Assembly: GCA_039105265.1 (NCBI GenBank)
Contig: JAPFFF010000001.1
Location: 5,022,001 to 5,086,000 of the forward strand
Source: Tritrichomonas musculus
Taxonomy: Eukaryota; Parabasalia; Tritrichomonadida; Tritrichomonadidae
Reading direction: 5' to 3'
Length of the DNA: 64,000 nt
A model generated the notes under the pieces. The model was not told the origin of the DNA, did not search any database, and saw only the letters and a program-made list of their open reading frames with translations. Shown piece after piece: positions 31,801 through 40,776 of this stretch; positions within the stretch are counted from its first letter, which is position 1; every line of letters starts with the position of its first letter. The translations under genes were made by a program, and so were the position numbers.

Positions 31801-33470
31801 TTCTTCCAGGTAACGTCGACACGTAAAAGAATCTCATTTCTGATTATCTTTTGGCATGTCAATAAGGAAGAACAATCTAGAAGAAGCTGCTCTAAACCAC
31901 TGATTGTTATGTTGGCTGTTGAAAGAGTCAAAATACCATATTCAATGCTTTTTTGGTCGACTATTTCTTTGAAGCTTTGGACGGGCGTTGTTCCAGTGAT
32001 TGTTGCTGTTGTTGGATCAGATGCTGAGAGGTACTCAATGTCGAAGATGAGGCTAAGAATGGCTTCTTGGTTAACTGGATCATTTTTCACGATTTGCAGG
32101 TTCTTTGCAATGTCGTTCGAAATGGTTGGATTAATGGCTTGTATCTTGCTGAGAACGGGCTCAAATATGCGCGTGTATTGGTGGACTGTGCCTGGATAGT
32201 AGATGTACTTGTTCGTCTGCTGGTTGAAGGAATAAATATTTGAAAAAGTGGAGATGTTTATTCCTTTGATAATCTCTGCTTCCGAGGTTTGACCTTCTTT
32301 AGAGAAACCGTTAACCGTCAAATCTGAGCTATAATCATGATGGAGAGTTGAATAACCTGCTATTAATGTTTGGACTGAACTTGCTGCTAATGGAGTCTCA
32401 CACCATAAATTGAGAACATATTCGGCCTTAGATTCTTCAGAAATTATTCTAAAGTTTACATTGTTTTGATTGATCAGTGAGGAAACATATTTGGTGTATG
32501 GGAATGAGGTGATAATCGAATTGTTGGCTGGATTTAATATGTCAACTTTTTGCGGACCAGCTGAGAGAATTCCATTTTGAACTTGATTTGTATTATTGTT
32601 GGTTGCCCACTTAATATTGTATCTTTCACAGCCAAAGCCATTTATTTGTGAAGCAATAGCTAAGTATTGATTGATTGCCTCTTCTTTTGTTTGCGGAGAT
32701 GTTCTTGTTTCAAAATATGATGTAACAAGATTTCGTACATTAGGCGATACGTTTGGAGGAATTTTAGTAGGCTTAACTTCTTCTGGAGATGTATTAATCG
32801 TTGAATACAATTGGAAGTATAATAGATCTGCTTGCTGCTCAAGAGTTACATCAGTTAATGACCATTTGCCGTTCATATTTGCTGAAACATCGTTGAAAAT
32901 TAAAGCAGCTGAAGCCTGATTCCTGAGTTGTGCTTTAGTAAAAACAAAATAGCGTCGCTTAAAGAATAATTTTTCATAATTGTCACATTGCTGTGGTAAA
33001 GTTAAATTCAAATCAAGCGGAATATGCGAACCTGTTTTATCGATTTGGTATAATGAGTATCCTATTGAATTATTCATACTCGTTGCTGTCGGAATATTTG
33101 CGGTAGAAATACGTAGTTTATCAGAAATATATTGAACAAGTTCTTTGACTGTCTTTGTTATATCGATTAAGATCTTTTTGGTTGATCCATCTGGAGTAAG
33201 AAGGTCAATTGTTATATTAGTTCGTAAAATATAAAGAATCATTCCGTTTGCTGGATTATAATGAGCAAGAATTTCAGTTGGAGAAATCCAAACACACGTT
33301 TCTTTGTTGGTTCGAAGAAGAAGTCTTAGATTTCTTGCTTCTGCCATTTGTAAATTTTTACAGACCTCTGCTACCAATTGAGAGCCTTGAAGACCAGTTT
33401 CATAGTTGAATTGCTTGCCACCAGATCCAAATATATTATCACATGTAAGTAAGGTGACTGCTGCAGACAT
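25806..33470 (-). CDS. Talin-like cytoskeletal adaptor
   Basis: The 2554-residue protein has the length and layout of talin (about 2540). Residues 1-400 look like a FERM head: ubiquitin-like F0/F1 segments (TIDLLTPDGSTKKILIDITK), the F2 entry YEKLFFKRRYFVFT and a PTB-like F3 region. Residues 400-2300 are almost wholly alpha-helical with Ser/Ala/Leu/Gln-rich amphipathic repeats, as in talin rod bundles. The last 230 residues match an I/LWEQ (THATCH) actin-binding module and end with a coiled tail (LELESSVIKYRYRLDFLENQ). Talins link membrane receptors to actin; trichomonads lack clear integrins, so the partner is unknown. The gene is uninterrupted. It diverges from the TRAPPC13-like gene. No initiator motif is obvious before the ATG. 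Confidence 0.88.
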   Translation of the reverse strand: MSAAVTLLTCDNIFGSGGKQFNYETGLQGSQLVAEVCKNLQMAEARNLRLLLRTNKETCVWISPTEILAHYNPANGMILYILRTNITIDLLTPDGSTKKILIDITKTVKELVQYISDKLRISTANIPTATSMNNSIGYSLYQIDKTGSHIPLDLNLTLPQQCDNYEKLFFKRRYFVFTKAQLRNQASAALIFNDVSANMNGKWSLTDVTLEQQADLLYFQLYSTINTSPEEVKPTKIPPNVSPNVRNLVTSYFETRTSPQTKEEAINQYLAIASQINGFGCERYNIKWATNNNTNQVQNGILSAGPQKVDILNPANNSIITSFPYTKYVSSLINQNNVNFRIISEESKAEYVLNLWCETPLAASSVQTLIAGYSTLHHDYSSDLTVNGFSKEGQTSEAEIIKGINISTFSNIYSFNQQTNKYIYYPGTVHQYTRIFEPVLSKIQAINPTISNDIAKNLQIVKNDPVNQEAILSLIFDIEYLSASDPTTATITGTTPVQSFKEIVDQKSIEYGILTLSTANITISGLEQLLLDCSSLLTCQKIIRNEILLRVDVTWKNQIDGIAKALTTYESFLKDSINSMKLNPVDGNLLYQIQCKLIEIDLYLNNLLQFIETFSKFSAGTPYYATIDKFKKNLREVLRPLIPRETKDRLVHIVKLYELMLSLSITLAIGNEFKQDQSVVNNSDLNQKLNESLTNFISSYTKVQESKKKLTVRPLAIKYITIVKNDLFEVRRDLINCKNVAEMIQSISNNSTFSQSVLYSITALDSCIHLIDDLRTEPYRDVPTQQQLKQLHDLIVETLQKFVIIQSNLRDQRSKDLYNNINDAITVLKTFVQILKQAIASPSKSIFGMIVKARTSVNGILPLVRELSSLLSDPGLYHYFSKVVSSFDDIMAVKTPTFANLQMTLKEMISSVQSEMNEMMNSQSMTDCLKVVTSANYPDREVQTLQMMKLILAPQLNDSSNPDKSVRLKKSFDSIQSVINCINQLPILNVYQMPRVNLVPFYKGKETNAMIQEFLPQVDLLSKVFKSIKSIPFFGSQKKFSIVIDYWERYFADCTMRIPQMKDDYICILAKLREVLKKKNQIDILGTNISTYISDFDSFNQQINTFFGNVDILIQALSKPCVRQDGIQSFVDFIQPKVMILQQLFINIESTSNKQNLNEKLVQLQQLLAASSGLAQLNLTQIQQFTDLLYQLLRDIVTIDNDKTTARSMSVTFTAASINLMNALSCYTELSLKDGNKVYPSIVPSNVIQQLCNEIIRSISVNLNNGIQPQNMTQLESIFNRYTIDLCSLPPSLAAASLFIKSQTVKLYPFDALRVLICSQTDRKLQLEQLKIMTIMFSMVAAQLVTSIIPFVEEIKTKAPSQKALFYATYLLRGIEGFDPKVLLESRNFQSVAFTYASLRDIRSTLALLLTESSSLNPSINQYATNFLLAIDQADTSLALYFAYSVRDLLNELLSLYVSTNNDEKKELVESLIDCVNDPSLQIGPNYTHLSKLAKALPIIEKDINTDTFPNNDPFIADVLNYFGQTKEFKLISHHWVNPMSDSDSASFWLNSYSDLTLSQASLSIIKPLYQKDILKVPLLFVRPSSLLTSMQVLCESCHDEQAKTLASVNKVSNLTNEILNQYGPLGSDTSNYQGDLRLQELLPQFFASFDSLVKEVMTLKEPNYQNLPNSDKLLGVTTAKQLSMILAQCEHTPLYDDAKIIIDYMKSQNQAQSSSPAVANTIVSTLNLLPTFIELPIKEATQELSDSLTKVFNNLSAQGTAMETLLAGFPNLLASMIKYLSTLNDKARKILNINVIYFIEALQKLQTATGNDPVIQRALIQNQLVQLSYFMTLKNQVLKDEDIEKSSATETLNLITFISNNDRNKIAITLMNLRSYQALAANRNLTVDLLNEIDEVLVVLNQNQQTNSLTPQQLGEQRDKLLIFLSNDTIKLAKLISSKNDVDSLINLRSEMKLVAQFTSSDGTQTAPPTSIRSLISIASNVELLSHRGLELTPNLSSGFVFEYIDTYFMSIQALTKFIEKQSKSDLRMFRRFVDNNGDLIDDLSLDGSSFEEQLGFSGLKSQFVSACANVLASVSTLNVGFSNASLMNTFNIILSREVPKITERANYLINSAKTMIETNTLKELNNSFIEATNVFHQQISSIVTNLQSANENTLVKIELPLIESIHSLASIANSMNDVVPIHYEPEQANKLPREFVLPTVDSTNSNLKPQDLAKNALSLLKMVNLPEYTNYMAAMPANSPLVDTTLQLYEQLKTVLSSCLLVSHRSVNLQNKLDIIDNSNSLVASINNLNKGIRNKCLGSPTWLRDSQRALKDISEKLNAFTPLCQNAIDSADNEEKTLGELHTKIFSVLNPLQERIVDIENIADIISKNSPVTPEREFAITLCGLISKGSSILSNLLLYAKDHPKEITDLDDCVARASHMINIINQLSEYFGYNRNNKDNSNLRIPSLDVLSKINQEVSGMLSAMTRHLSMASSDDPEAVKMREQLKIISKGIETLGVTMTQSTDTGVQGQSKFNSPEAQQRLMTRLELESSVIKYRYRLDFLENQITKFG

Positions 33471-34050
33471 ATTTATTTATTTTATTAATTCTTTATTTTT
33501 GAAAAAGGTGAATTGATTTTATTGTAAAAAAATTTATGTTAAAACAAAAATGAAATATTGTTTTTTTGATTATATTTAGTTAACAAAAATATTTATTTGC
33601 ATAAATTAATACAAATCATACGAGTTTCTAATAATTTCACTTTTTAAATTATTCTCTATCAAAAAGTTTGATAAAAGCAAAAAATCATTTGAATAATTTA
33701 CAAAACGGCTTTCACTTTTTCTATTTATTATTTTGGAGGAATATTGTTAAATTATTTCGAAAAATAAATAACATTTCAATAATATTTTTAATAATAAATA
33801 ATAAATATATTTATTAAAAATAATTTATGAAGATAAAATCCAAATTACTGTTTAAATTTTTCATTATATTTTTATTGTAAAATGCTTTATTAAGTTTTGA
33901 CATTTTTTTTATTTGAATATTTTCCTAATTAGATAAATAATTTTAATAATATAATAAAATTTCATATTCTTGAATTATTTATTGATATAAAAGTAAAATT
34001 AAAAAATAAAAATTTTTCAATGAAAATATAGAACCCTGAATTGTTATTAG
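33471..34050. other. Divergent intergenic region (bidirectional promoter region)
   Basis: It separates the divergent talin and TRAPPC13-like genes and must hold both promoters. It is extremely A+T-rich. I see no TCAYTW motif close to either ATG. Confidence 0.5.
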
Positions 34051-35616
34051 ATGACTAAAAAAGGTGAGAAATTTGCAAGCTTATCGATATCATTGCTTGA
34101 ACCACCTCGCATTCAAATGACATGCAGTACATCAAATTTTCGCTTAGAAACTTTTTCACCAAATATCAATGATAAAAATTATTTACATTTACCGCCACCA
34201 ACGCCAGATTTCGCACTGAAACAAGATAATAATTGCTACACCGATATTCCTATGTACGCAATGGCAATTGCTACAAATAAACATACATGCCTATTCCGTG
34301 ATTGTAGCCTTTATGGAAGTGTTTTTTTTGAATCAGATGACATTGGACGATTTTCATCAGCAATAAATGGCCTTGTGGATTTTATCGTGCAGCCAAATGA
34401 AACGATTTTCGTTCCATTTCAAGTTAAAATTCCGCATGCAGTGTCGGCAATCTCTTCTCAAACAAAAGTTAGTCGTTCTGCATCATGCTTGAGTACAGAA
34501 ATAGGCTCAAGCCAAGAAGCTTCAATTTCAATTAAGCCAATAGTTATAAATTCATTTTTTAATTTTAGAGTCAGTGAAACAAATCAAAAAATGCAGATAG
34601 CATTAGTAGAAAAAATTAATATTAAGAGTTCAGTTTCAATATCATATAAATTTTCAAATCCAATATCAAATAAAGACTGTCTTCCACTTTTTCAAGTAGT
34701 ACTTAAAAATCATTATGACACATTTTTAAGAAATGTTGAAATTCAGACAATGGATCCGAATCCGCACTCATCAATTCCAATTGTTCCAAAAAATTCAGAT
34801 AGTTACGGTAATCCTATACAAAGGAAGAAGAATGGCCGCAATGTGATCAAATTAGGCGATTTTATCGGCCCAGGAGAAGTTGCTTGCGGCTATATTTCAC
34901 ATCCAGATCTTTTTAATTTAATGGATGTTTATTTTTCACTTCCTTTTTGCCATTTTTGTAATTTTAGTGAACCAATTTTAGCATCATTAGGATTTTCCCC
35001 TAAATCAAATCAAAAACAGATAAATCCACCATCTCGCCAATCTGTTGCTGTTAAGGATCATAAAAAAACTCAGCAACCTCTATTGGCCGAAGGATCAGCT
35101 TTATCACCAAATAGAAGTTCTCCATATATGCCAACTAATACAGCACAAACACCTAACAAAAGCCAAGCCTCATTATATAATCGCCCTCTAATGACAATTC
35201 CTCCAAAAAGCAGTCAATTACAATCACCGAACTTCCAAGTCAATCTCAATAAACTTCCTAAAGCAGTGCAGACTCTTCGTCCTTTCACAGTCCAACTTCA
35301 GATCATCAATACAAATAAAGAAATGGCTAATAATAATGGACCAACAGGTACAAATGATACTGCAAAACCAATTGAAAATGGTGTAATTAGTGGCTCTGTC
35401 AGTTTGGCTGAAAGCGAATCTATTTTCTTATTTGGAAATAACAATTTAACTATCCCTAATATTTTACCAGGCCAGAGTTATGTTCTTGTCATAAGTTTGA
35501 TAGCTTTAAAGCAAGGGAAATTCCATTTCCCAACAATAACTGTGAGATTAAAAAATTACCGAAATACACAGGTTGATTTTGATACAGGTGTAATTGCCAT
35601 AGGATGTAACGAATAA
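34051..35616 (+). CDS. Probable TRAPPC13-like trafficking protein
   Basis: The 521-residue protein has no signal peptide or membrane segment. Its order of segments resembles TRAPPC13 (C5orf44): an N-terminal strand with LLEPPRI, a hydrophobic beta region to about residue 170, FFNFRVSETNQKMQIALVEK, a beta sandwich with PLFQVVLKNHYDTFLRNVEI, and a block with LGDFIGPGEVACGYI. The C-terminal sandwich has LPGQSYVLVISLIAL followed by KQGKFHFPTITV. A Pro/Gln/Ser-rich linker (about 330-400) interrupts it. TRAPPC13 is a TRAPPIII subunit acting in ER-Golgi and autophagy traffic. The similarity is by pattern, not by strong identity, so the call is moderate. Start chosen as the first ATG of the frame. 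Confidence 0.45.
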   Translation: MTKKGEKFASLSISLLEPPRIQMTCSTSNFRLETFSPNINDKNYLHLPPPTPDFALKQDNNCYTDIPMYAMAIATNKHTCLFRDCSLYGSVFFESDDIGRFSSAINGLVDFIVQPNETIFVPFQVKIPHAVSAISSQTKVSRSASCLSTEIGSSQEASISIKPIVINSFFNFRVSETNQKMQIALVEKINIKSSVSISYKFSNPISNKDCLPLFQVVLKNHYDTFLRNVEIQTMDPNPHSSIPIVPKNSDSYGNPIQRKKNGRNVIKLGDFIGPGEVACGYISHPDLFNLMDVYFSLPFCHFCNFSEPILASLGFSPKSNQKQINPPSRQSVAVKDHKKTQQPLLAEGSALSPNRSSPYMPTNTAQTPNKSQASLYNRPLMTIPPKSSQLQSPNFQVNLNKLPKAVQTLRPFTVQLQIINTNKEMANNNGPTGTNDTAKPIENGVISGSVSLAESESIFLFGNNNLTIPNILPGQSYVLVISLIALKQGKFHFPTITVRLKNYRNTQVDFDTGVIAIGCNE

Positions 35617-35832
35617 GTTCTTTCTGTTTGTATTATTGTTATTATTTACATGAATTGTGTTTGATAAAAAAAAATTGATTTGCAACTATTTTTTGATATC
35701 TTTTCATAAATGATTTATTTCATTGAAATTTGAGAGCTTTTTTCAATAAAAGTTTTCAATTTCAATTTGTAAACTATACAATATTTAACTGATCTTTAGA
35801 ATTGTTTTTTTTTAAAATCTTTATTTTATATT

Positions 35833-37539
35833 ATGCTTTTTATTCTCACTGTATTCATATCTGCTTCAAATGACATTAGTTGCAACTCTTGCAAGAGGAT
35901 GGCCGATGTAGCTATCAGTGCAACTCGTGATGGTTATACAGAACATTTAATAAATCATATTTTATTTGCTCATTGCCAAGCTTTAGGTGAAAAAGCTGAT
36001 GTTTGCTATTCATTCGTATCAAATGTTACTAAGCGCTGGGTCTCACAGTCAAAAAGACTTTCGACAACACCAGAAAAACTTTGTTCGATAAATAAATGTT
36101 TTCAAGAGCGTGTTAATAATAAAAAAATTTTACCATATTATGTAGAGAATATGGCTGTTCCTGTTCATTCAAATACTAATTATCCAACCAAGCGACCCAA
36201 TCCTGAAGATAGAAGGTTTCGATCACAAGCTGTCGAAGATGAAATTCGTGAAATTAAAAGTGTTTTAACAGATAAAAAGCTTTCTTGGATGTTTGAAAAT
36301 TGTTACCCAAATACTCTTGATACAACTGTTTATTTTCAAATGAACAACTCTAAGCCTGATACATTTGTAATAACCGGTGATATAGATGCTATGTGGCTTC
36401 GTGATTCAGGAGCTCAAGTATACCCTTACGTTTCATTACTTGCAGAGAAAAAGGATCCTGATCTCCAACGACTAATAGCAGGCGTTATTAATCGACAGCT
36501 TAAATGCATTCAACTCGATCCTTATGCCAATGGATTTACACATGGCGAAGAATGGAGTGAATGGAAAGACGATTATACAGATATGAAGCCTTACACGCAC
36601 GAACGCAAATATGAAATAGATTCTTTATGTTATCCAATCAGGTTAGCTTACCAATATTGGACTATCACTGGCGATGATTCAATTTTTATTGGTGATAATT
36701 TCATGGACTGGACTAAGGCAACAAAGCTAATAGTTCAAACATTTAAAGAACAACAAAGAACAAACGGTACATGGTACTATACTTTCATGAGAAAAACAGA
36801 ACGCCAGCTTGATACAGTGAATAATAATGGTCGAGGAAGCCCAATCAATCCTGTTGGACTTATTGTGTCTTTCTTCAGACCTTCTGATGATGCTACAACA
36901 TTTCCATTTCTCATTCCTTCAAATATGTTTGCAGTTAAAACATTAAGGCAACTTGCAGAAATATCACATAAAGTCACCTTGGACTATGAATTTGCCAATG
37001 AATGCATTCAATTAGCAGATCAAGTTGAAGCAGCACTGAAAAACTACTCTATTGTAGATCATCCCAAATATGGAAAAATCTATGCTTATGAAGTTGATGG
37101 ATATGGAAGTTATTATATGATGGATGATGCAAATGTTCCATCATTGCTAAGTTTACCTTATATTACTTCAAATTACATTGATATTAATGATGAAATTTAT
37201 CAGAATACCCGCCGTTTTGTATGGAGCCTTGATAACCCATACTTTTTCAAAGGAAAAATGGGTGAAGGTGTAGGTGGACCTCATATTGGGTATTACTATG
37301 CTTGGCCAATGAGTTTAATCATTAGAGCTTTGACAAGCAAAGATGACGAAGAAATTAGAGAATGTGTCAGAATGCTAAGAGATACTGATGGCAATACAGG
37401 TTTTATGCATGAAAGCTTCCTTGTTGATAATCCATCTGATTATACACGTACTTGGTTTGCCTGGGCAAATACTTTATTTGGCGAATTAATTATAAAACTT
37501 GTGAAAGATGGCAAAGTTGACATCCTTAACAATCTTTGA
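35833..37539 (+). CDS. Secreted or lysosomal GH125 alpha-mannosidase with N-terminal saposin-like domain
   Basis: The 568-residue protein opens with a short hydrophobic signal sequence (MLFILTVFISAS). Residues 15-95 carry six cysteines in the saposin-B pattern (CNSC, then HC and VC, then LC and KC) with amphipathic helices between. Residues 125-560 are a glycoside hydrolase family 125 domain, an inverting exo-alpha-1,6-mannosidase that needs no metal. Signatures are VITGDIDAMWLRDSGAQVYP, ERKYEIDSLCYPIRLAYQYW, GEGVGGPHIGYYYAWPMSLI and TRTWFAWANTLFGELI. The acid and base carboxylates are expected within the first and third blocks. GH125 is found mainly in bacteria and fungi. The saposin domain could bind membranes or aid lysosomal targeting. 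The frame is open and intact. Confidence 0.85.
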   Translation: MLFILTVFISASNDISCNSCKRMADVAISATRDGYTEHLINHILFAHCQALGEKADVCYSFVSNVTKRWVSQSKRLSTTPEKLCSINKCFQERVNNKKILPYYVENMAVPVHSNTNYPTKRPNPEDRRFRSQAVEDEIREIKSVLTDKKLSWMFENCYPNTLDTTVYFQMNNSKPDTFVITGDIDAMWLRDSGAQVYPYVSLLAEKKDPDLQRLIAGVINRQLKCIQLDPYANGFTHGEEWSEWKDDYTDMKPYTHERKYEIDSLCYPIRLAYQYWTITGDDSIFIGDNFMDWTKATKLIVQTFKEQQRTNGTWYYTFMRKTERQLDTVNNNGRGSPINPVGLIVSFFRPSDDATTFPFLIPSNMFAVKTLRQLAEISHKVTLDYEFANECIQLADQVEAALKNYSIVDHPKYGKIYAYEVDGYGSYYMMDDANVPSLLSLPYITSNYIDINDEIYQNTRRFVWSLDNPYFFKGKMGEGVGGPHIGYYYAWPMSLIIRALTSKDDEEIRECVRMLRDTDGNTGFMHESFLVDNPSDYTRTWFAWANTLFGELIIKLVKDGKVDILNNL

Positions 37540-38215
37540 GCTAAATTTATATGAATATGTATTTTTTTTAAAAATATCAATAGTAAAAGTTCTTTTCATA
37601 AATATTTTTAAGCTAACATTTATTTACCTTTTTTTGAAATCTTTTTTTTAATGATTCCTGATTTATATTATGATAATGATATACTTTTAGTAAAGAGATA
37701 CAACCAAATAAATTTTTTTATTATTCACTACTTAAATTTGGATCTTTTGCTTCATCTAGTGCTGAAATTAATTAAGATTTTGAAAGATTAATATCTACGA
37801 AACATTTCTTAAAAAGTTGTATTTTTACTATTGAATATGCACATTTATATTTATTTTTTGAATGCTAAGCATTTAATCATCACAAATTTTTTTTCTTAAA
37901 AAAGAAAAATTCTTCAATGAAAAATTATTTTAATGCAAATTTAAATGCTGTCATACCATTTAATTAATATATATAAAAATATATGTTAAATATTCACAAT
38001 AAAAAATGTTTTTATGAAGAGATGATTTACCAAACAGCTTTTGAGAGTTAATTCAAAATTGTTAATTTTCAAACTGAAAAAGTTAATGAATTGCATTTTT
38101 TTCATATCACAATCAACTGAAATAAATTTTATTTCATCGGTCTTTCAAAGCACAGAAAGTGAAATTTTTTTATTTGTAAAATAAAATTCGTCTTTTATCT
38201 CTTCATTATTTAATA
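37540..38215. other. Intergenic region
   Basis: A+T-rich, no gene. It holds the initiator-like TCATTATTT at 38203-38211 upstream of the Lys/Glu-rich gene. Confidence 0.5.
38203..38208 (+). promoter_or_regulatory. Initiator-like TCATTA before the Lys/Glu-rich gene
   Basis: It fits the trichomonad Inr consensus, with A+1 at 38205, 11 bases before the ATG. The surrounding TCATTATTTAAT is the same as that before the DUF4419 pseudogene at 397. Confidence 0.55.
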
Positions 38216-39979
38216 ATGTCGGATAATAACGATATTACTTCGAATAATCTGCAATCACAAGCAATAAGGAATGATATAAAAGCGCAAATAAAAATTAATA
38301 AACAAGAAGAGAAATACAATGAGAAAGTTGCTAAAGAAAAAGCTAACCAAGAAAAGAAAGAAAAGAAAGAAGAAGAAAAAGTAAGCAAACATGATGCAAA
38401 AATAGAAAAGAAAGAGCAGAAGGATAATCTGAAAGAACAGAAAAAAGAAGAAAAAGCAGACAAAAAAGAAGCAAAACTGATAGAAAAAGAAAATAAGCAA
38501 ACTGCAAAAGAAGATAGAAAAGATGAAAAAGCAGAAGCAAAGCAAATGAAAAAAGATGCTAAAGATGAAAGTAAAGAGCAAAAGAAAGAAGAAAAAGCAG
38601 AAAGAAAAGACGCTAAAGATGTAGAAAAAATAGAAAAGAAAGATCTTAAAGAAGAAGCAAAGTCATTGAAAAAAGAGGAAAAAGCTGAAAATAAAGTCCA
38701 GAAAAAGGAAGATAAAGCAAACCTGAAAGATATCAAAGAAGATATGAAAATGGAAAAGAAAGATGCTAAAGCTGAGGAAAAAGCTATGAAAAAAGATGTT
38801 AAAGATGAAAATAAAATCCAAAAGAAAGAAGAAAAAGCAATGAAAAAGGAAGAAAAAGCTGAAGAAAAGGCCGAGAAAAAAAATGCAAAATTAAATGCAA
38901 AACTTGATAAAAAAGACGCTAAAGAAGAAGAAAAAGAAACAAAGAGAGACCACAAAGAAGACGAAAAGGCCGTAAAGAAAGATGCTAAAATAATGAAGAA
39001 AGAAGTTAAAGAAGTAGAAAAAATTGAAAAGAAAAACGATAAAATTGAAAAGAAAGAGTTAAAGAAGGATACAAAAGAAGAGAATAAAATACTAAAGGAC
39101 GAAGGAAAAGCAATTAAGAGAGATGATAAAGATGAAATGAAACTAGAAAAGAAAGATGCGAAAGAAGAAAAGAAAGATGCCAAAATAGAGAGAAAAGAAC
39201 AGAAGAAAGAAGAGAAAGATAAAGCAAAAGATGAAAAACAACAGCAAAAGGCTGAAAGGAAAGATGCTAAATCAGAAGCAAAAGAGATGAGAAAAGATGA
39301 GAAAGAAGAAGAAAAATTCCAAAAGAAAGATGAAAAGGCATCTAGAAAAGATGAAAAAGAACAAGAAAAAATAGAAAGGAAAGATGCTAAAAGAGATGCT
39401 AAGCAAAAAGAAAAAGTTGATAAAATATTAGAAAAGGGAGAAAAGAAAAATGCTAAAGATGAGAGAAAAGATCTTAAAAAAGACGACAGAGAAGAAAAAA
39501 AGATACTGAAAAAAGATGAAAAAGCAATAAAGAAAGATGACAACTATGAAAATAGAATGCAACAGAAACAAGAAAGAGAAATAAGAAATACTAACGAAAA
39601 GAATCTTCTAGATCATACAGAAAATGATTACAAATTAGATGATAAATCACAAATGAAAAAAAATAAGATATTAGCTAAACTAAACAGACAAGAATCAAAA
39701 TTAAAAGCAAAGGCCGATAGAAAAGAATCAAAAATATCTGTAAAAGCTGAAAAGAAAGAAAATAAGATTGAAGAAAAAGCAGATAAAAAGCAAACAAAGG
39801 TAGAAACGAAAGTAGAAAATAAAGAAGCAAAAATCAATGATAAGGCTGATAAAAAATGTAACAAAGTAGATCGAAAAGCGGAAAAGAAAGACAATAGGAT
39901 AGATAGAAAAGAAGAAAAATACATTCGTAAGGATGAAGAGTTACAACGAAGAATGGAAAGACTGGAGAATGAAATGTAA
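38216..39979 (+). CDS. Lys/Glu/Asp/Ala-rich repetitive coiled-coil protein
   Basis: The 587-residue protein is almost entirely built from short charged units such as KKDAKEEEK, KEEKAERKDAK and KKEEKAEKK. There is a less regular gap at about 445-475, and a C-terminal part with KADKKxxK units. There is no signal peptide, membrane segment or catalytic motif. The pattern predicts a long, highly charged single helix or coiled coil. I do not recognise a family; low-complexity proteins of this sort occur in trichomonads but similarity searches with them mislead. Coding is supported by the clean ATG, the initiator motif 11 bases upstream and the maintained 1.7-kb frame. The complementary strand is open for over 400 codons only because the repeat avoids stops in that frame. 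Confidence 0.75.
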   Translation: MSDNNDITSNNLQSQAIRNDIKAQIKINKQEEKYNEKVAKEKANQEKKEKKEEEKVSKHDAKIEKKEQKDNLKEQKKEEKADKKEAKLIEKENKQTAKEDRKDEKAEAKQMKKDAKDESKEQKKEEKAERKDAKDVEKIEKKDLKEEAKSLKKEEKAENKVQKKEDKANLKDIKEDMKMEKKDAKAEEKAMKKDVKDENKIQKKEEKAMKKEEKAEEKAEKKNAKLNAKLDKKDAKEEEKETKRDHKEDEKAVKKDAKIMKKEVKEVEKIEKKNDKIEKKELKKDTKEENKILKDEGKAIKRDDKDEMKLEKKDAKEEKKDAKIERKEQKKEEKDKAKDEKQQQKAERKDAKSEAKEMRKDEKEEEKFQKKDEKASRKDEKEQEKIERKDAKRDAKQKEKVDKILEKGEKKNAKDERKDLKKDDREEKKILKKDEKAIKKDDNYENRMQQKQEREIRNTNEKNLLDHTENDYKLDDKSQMKKNKILAKLNRQESKLKAKADRKESKISVKAEKKENKIEEKADKKQTKVETKVENKEAKINDKADKKCNKVDRKAEKKDNRIDRKEEKYIRKDEELQRRMERLENEM

Positions 39980-40776
39980 CTTGATAACTAAGAATAATGG
40001 GTTTCAATTTTTGAATTTTAATGTTAATAGTAGAATTTTATAAAAATAGATTTTTAAATATATTTTTATTCAACTATTTTTTTTTTAAATGAGTTTTTGT
40101 TCATCTATATCTAATACCATGCTCTAAATTCAATGATATAAATATGCTCCAAATTTTTTTAATTTGATTTAATTAAAAAAATGGATCTATTACTGCATTA
40201 AAATCCATTAATGATATACAGTAGGATACTTCATGTTTGAAAATAATTAATTTTAAAAAAGATAGACGTTAATTTTATTTGGATTTTAATTACACAAATC
40301 TTTCAAATGTTTTAATACAAATAGTAATCGTTAAAACTTTTTAATAAGCTGATATAAATAATCAAATTTCTGCAAAGCGCTCTGCATTGTTTTATAATTC
40401 AATTTTTTTTTTTTGTTATTGAATAGTAATTAATTATAAAATAAGTAAATATAGGATTAATCATGATGAAATGTATTTTTTTGTTTTTGTTCTAGAAATC
40501 AATATTATTTTTTATATACATAATCATAATAATGCCTAGGAAATATCCCAAAAATTAGATTTTTTATTATTGATATTCATACATGCAATTATGCCAGTGA
40601 AAACAGAAGGACGATAAATTTGCTGTATTTCGATTATTCATTTATTTTCTACATCGTTTTTTCCCCTTGAAAATTTTGAATCCATTATAACAAAAATTCA
40701 ATAAAAAATATTTGTTTTTGTTAAAAATACGATCATTTAAAATCAGAATTTTTTTCAATAGGTTTACTTCATCATC
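39980..40776. other. Intergenic region, nothing recognised
   Basis: About 800 bases of A+T-rich DNA without a coding frame or repeat of note. TTCATCATC precedes the DAK start but does not fit the Inr consensus well. Confidence 0.5.

Noticed and set aside
38206-39543. Long open frame on the minus strand, Ser/Phe-rich, 445 codons
   Set aside because: It is the complement of the Lys/Glu repeat gene; AAR and GAR codons read as TTY/YTC on the other strand, which leaves few stops. No promoter or domain.
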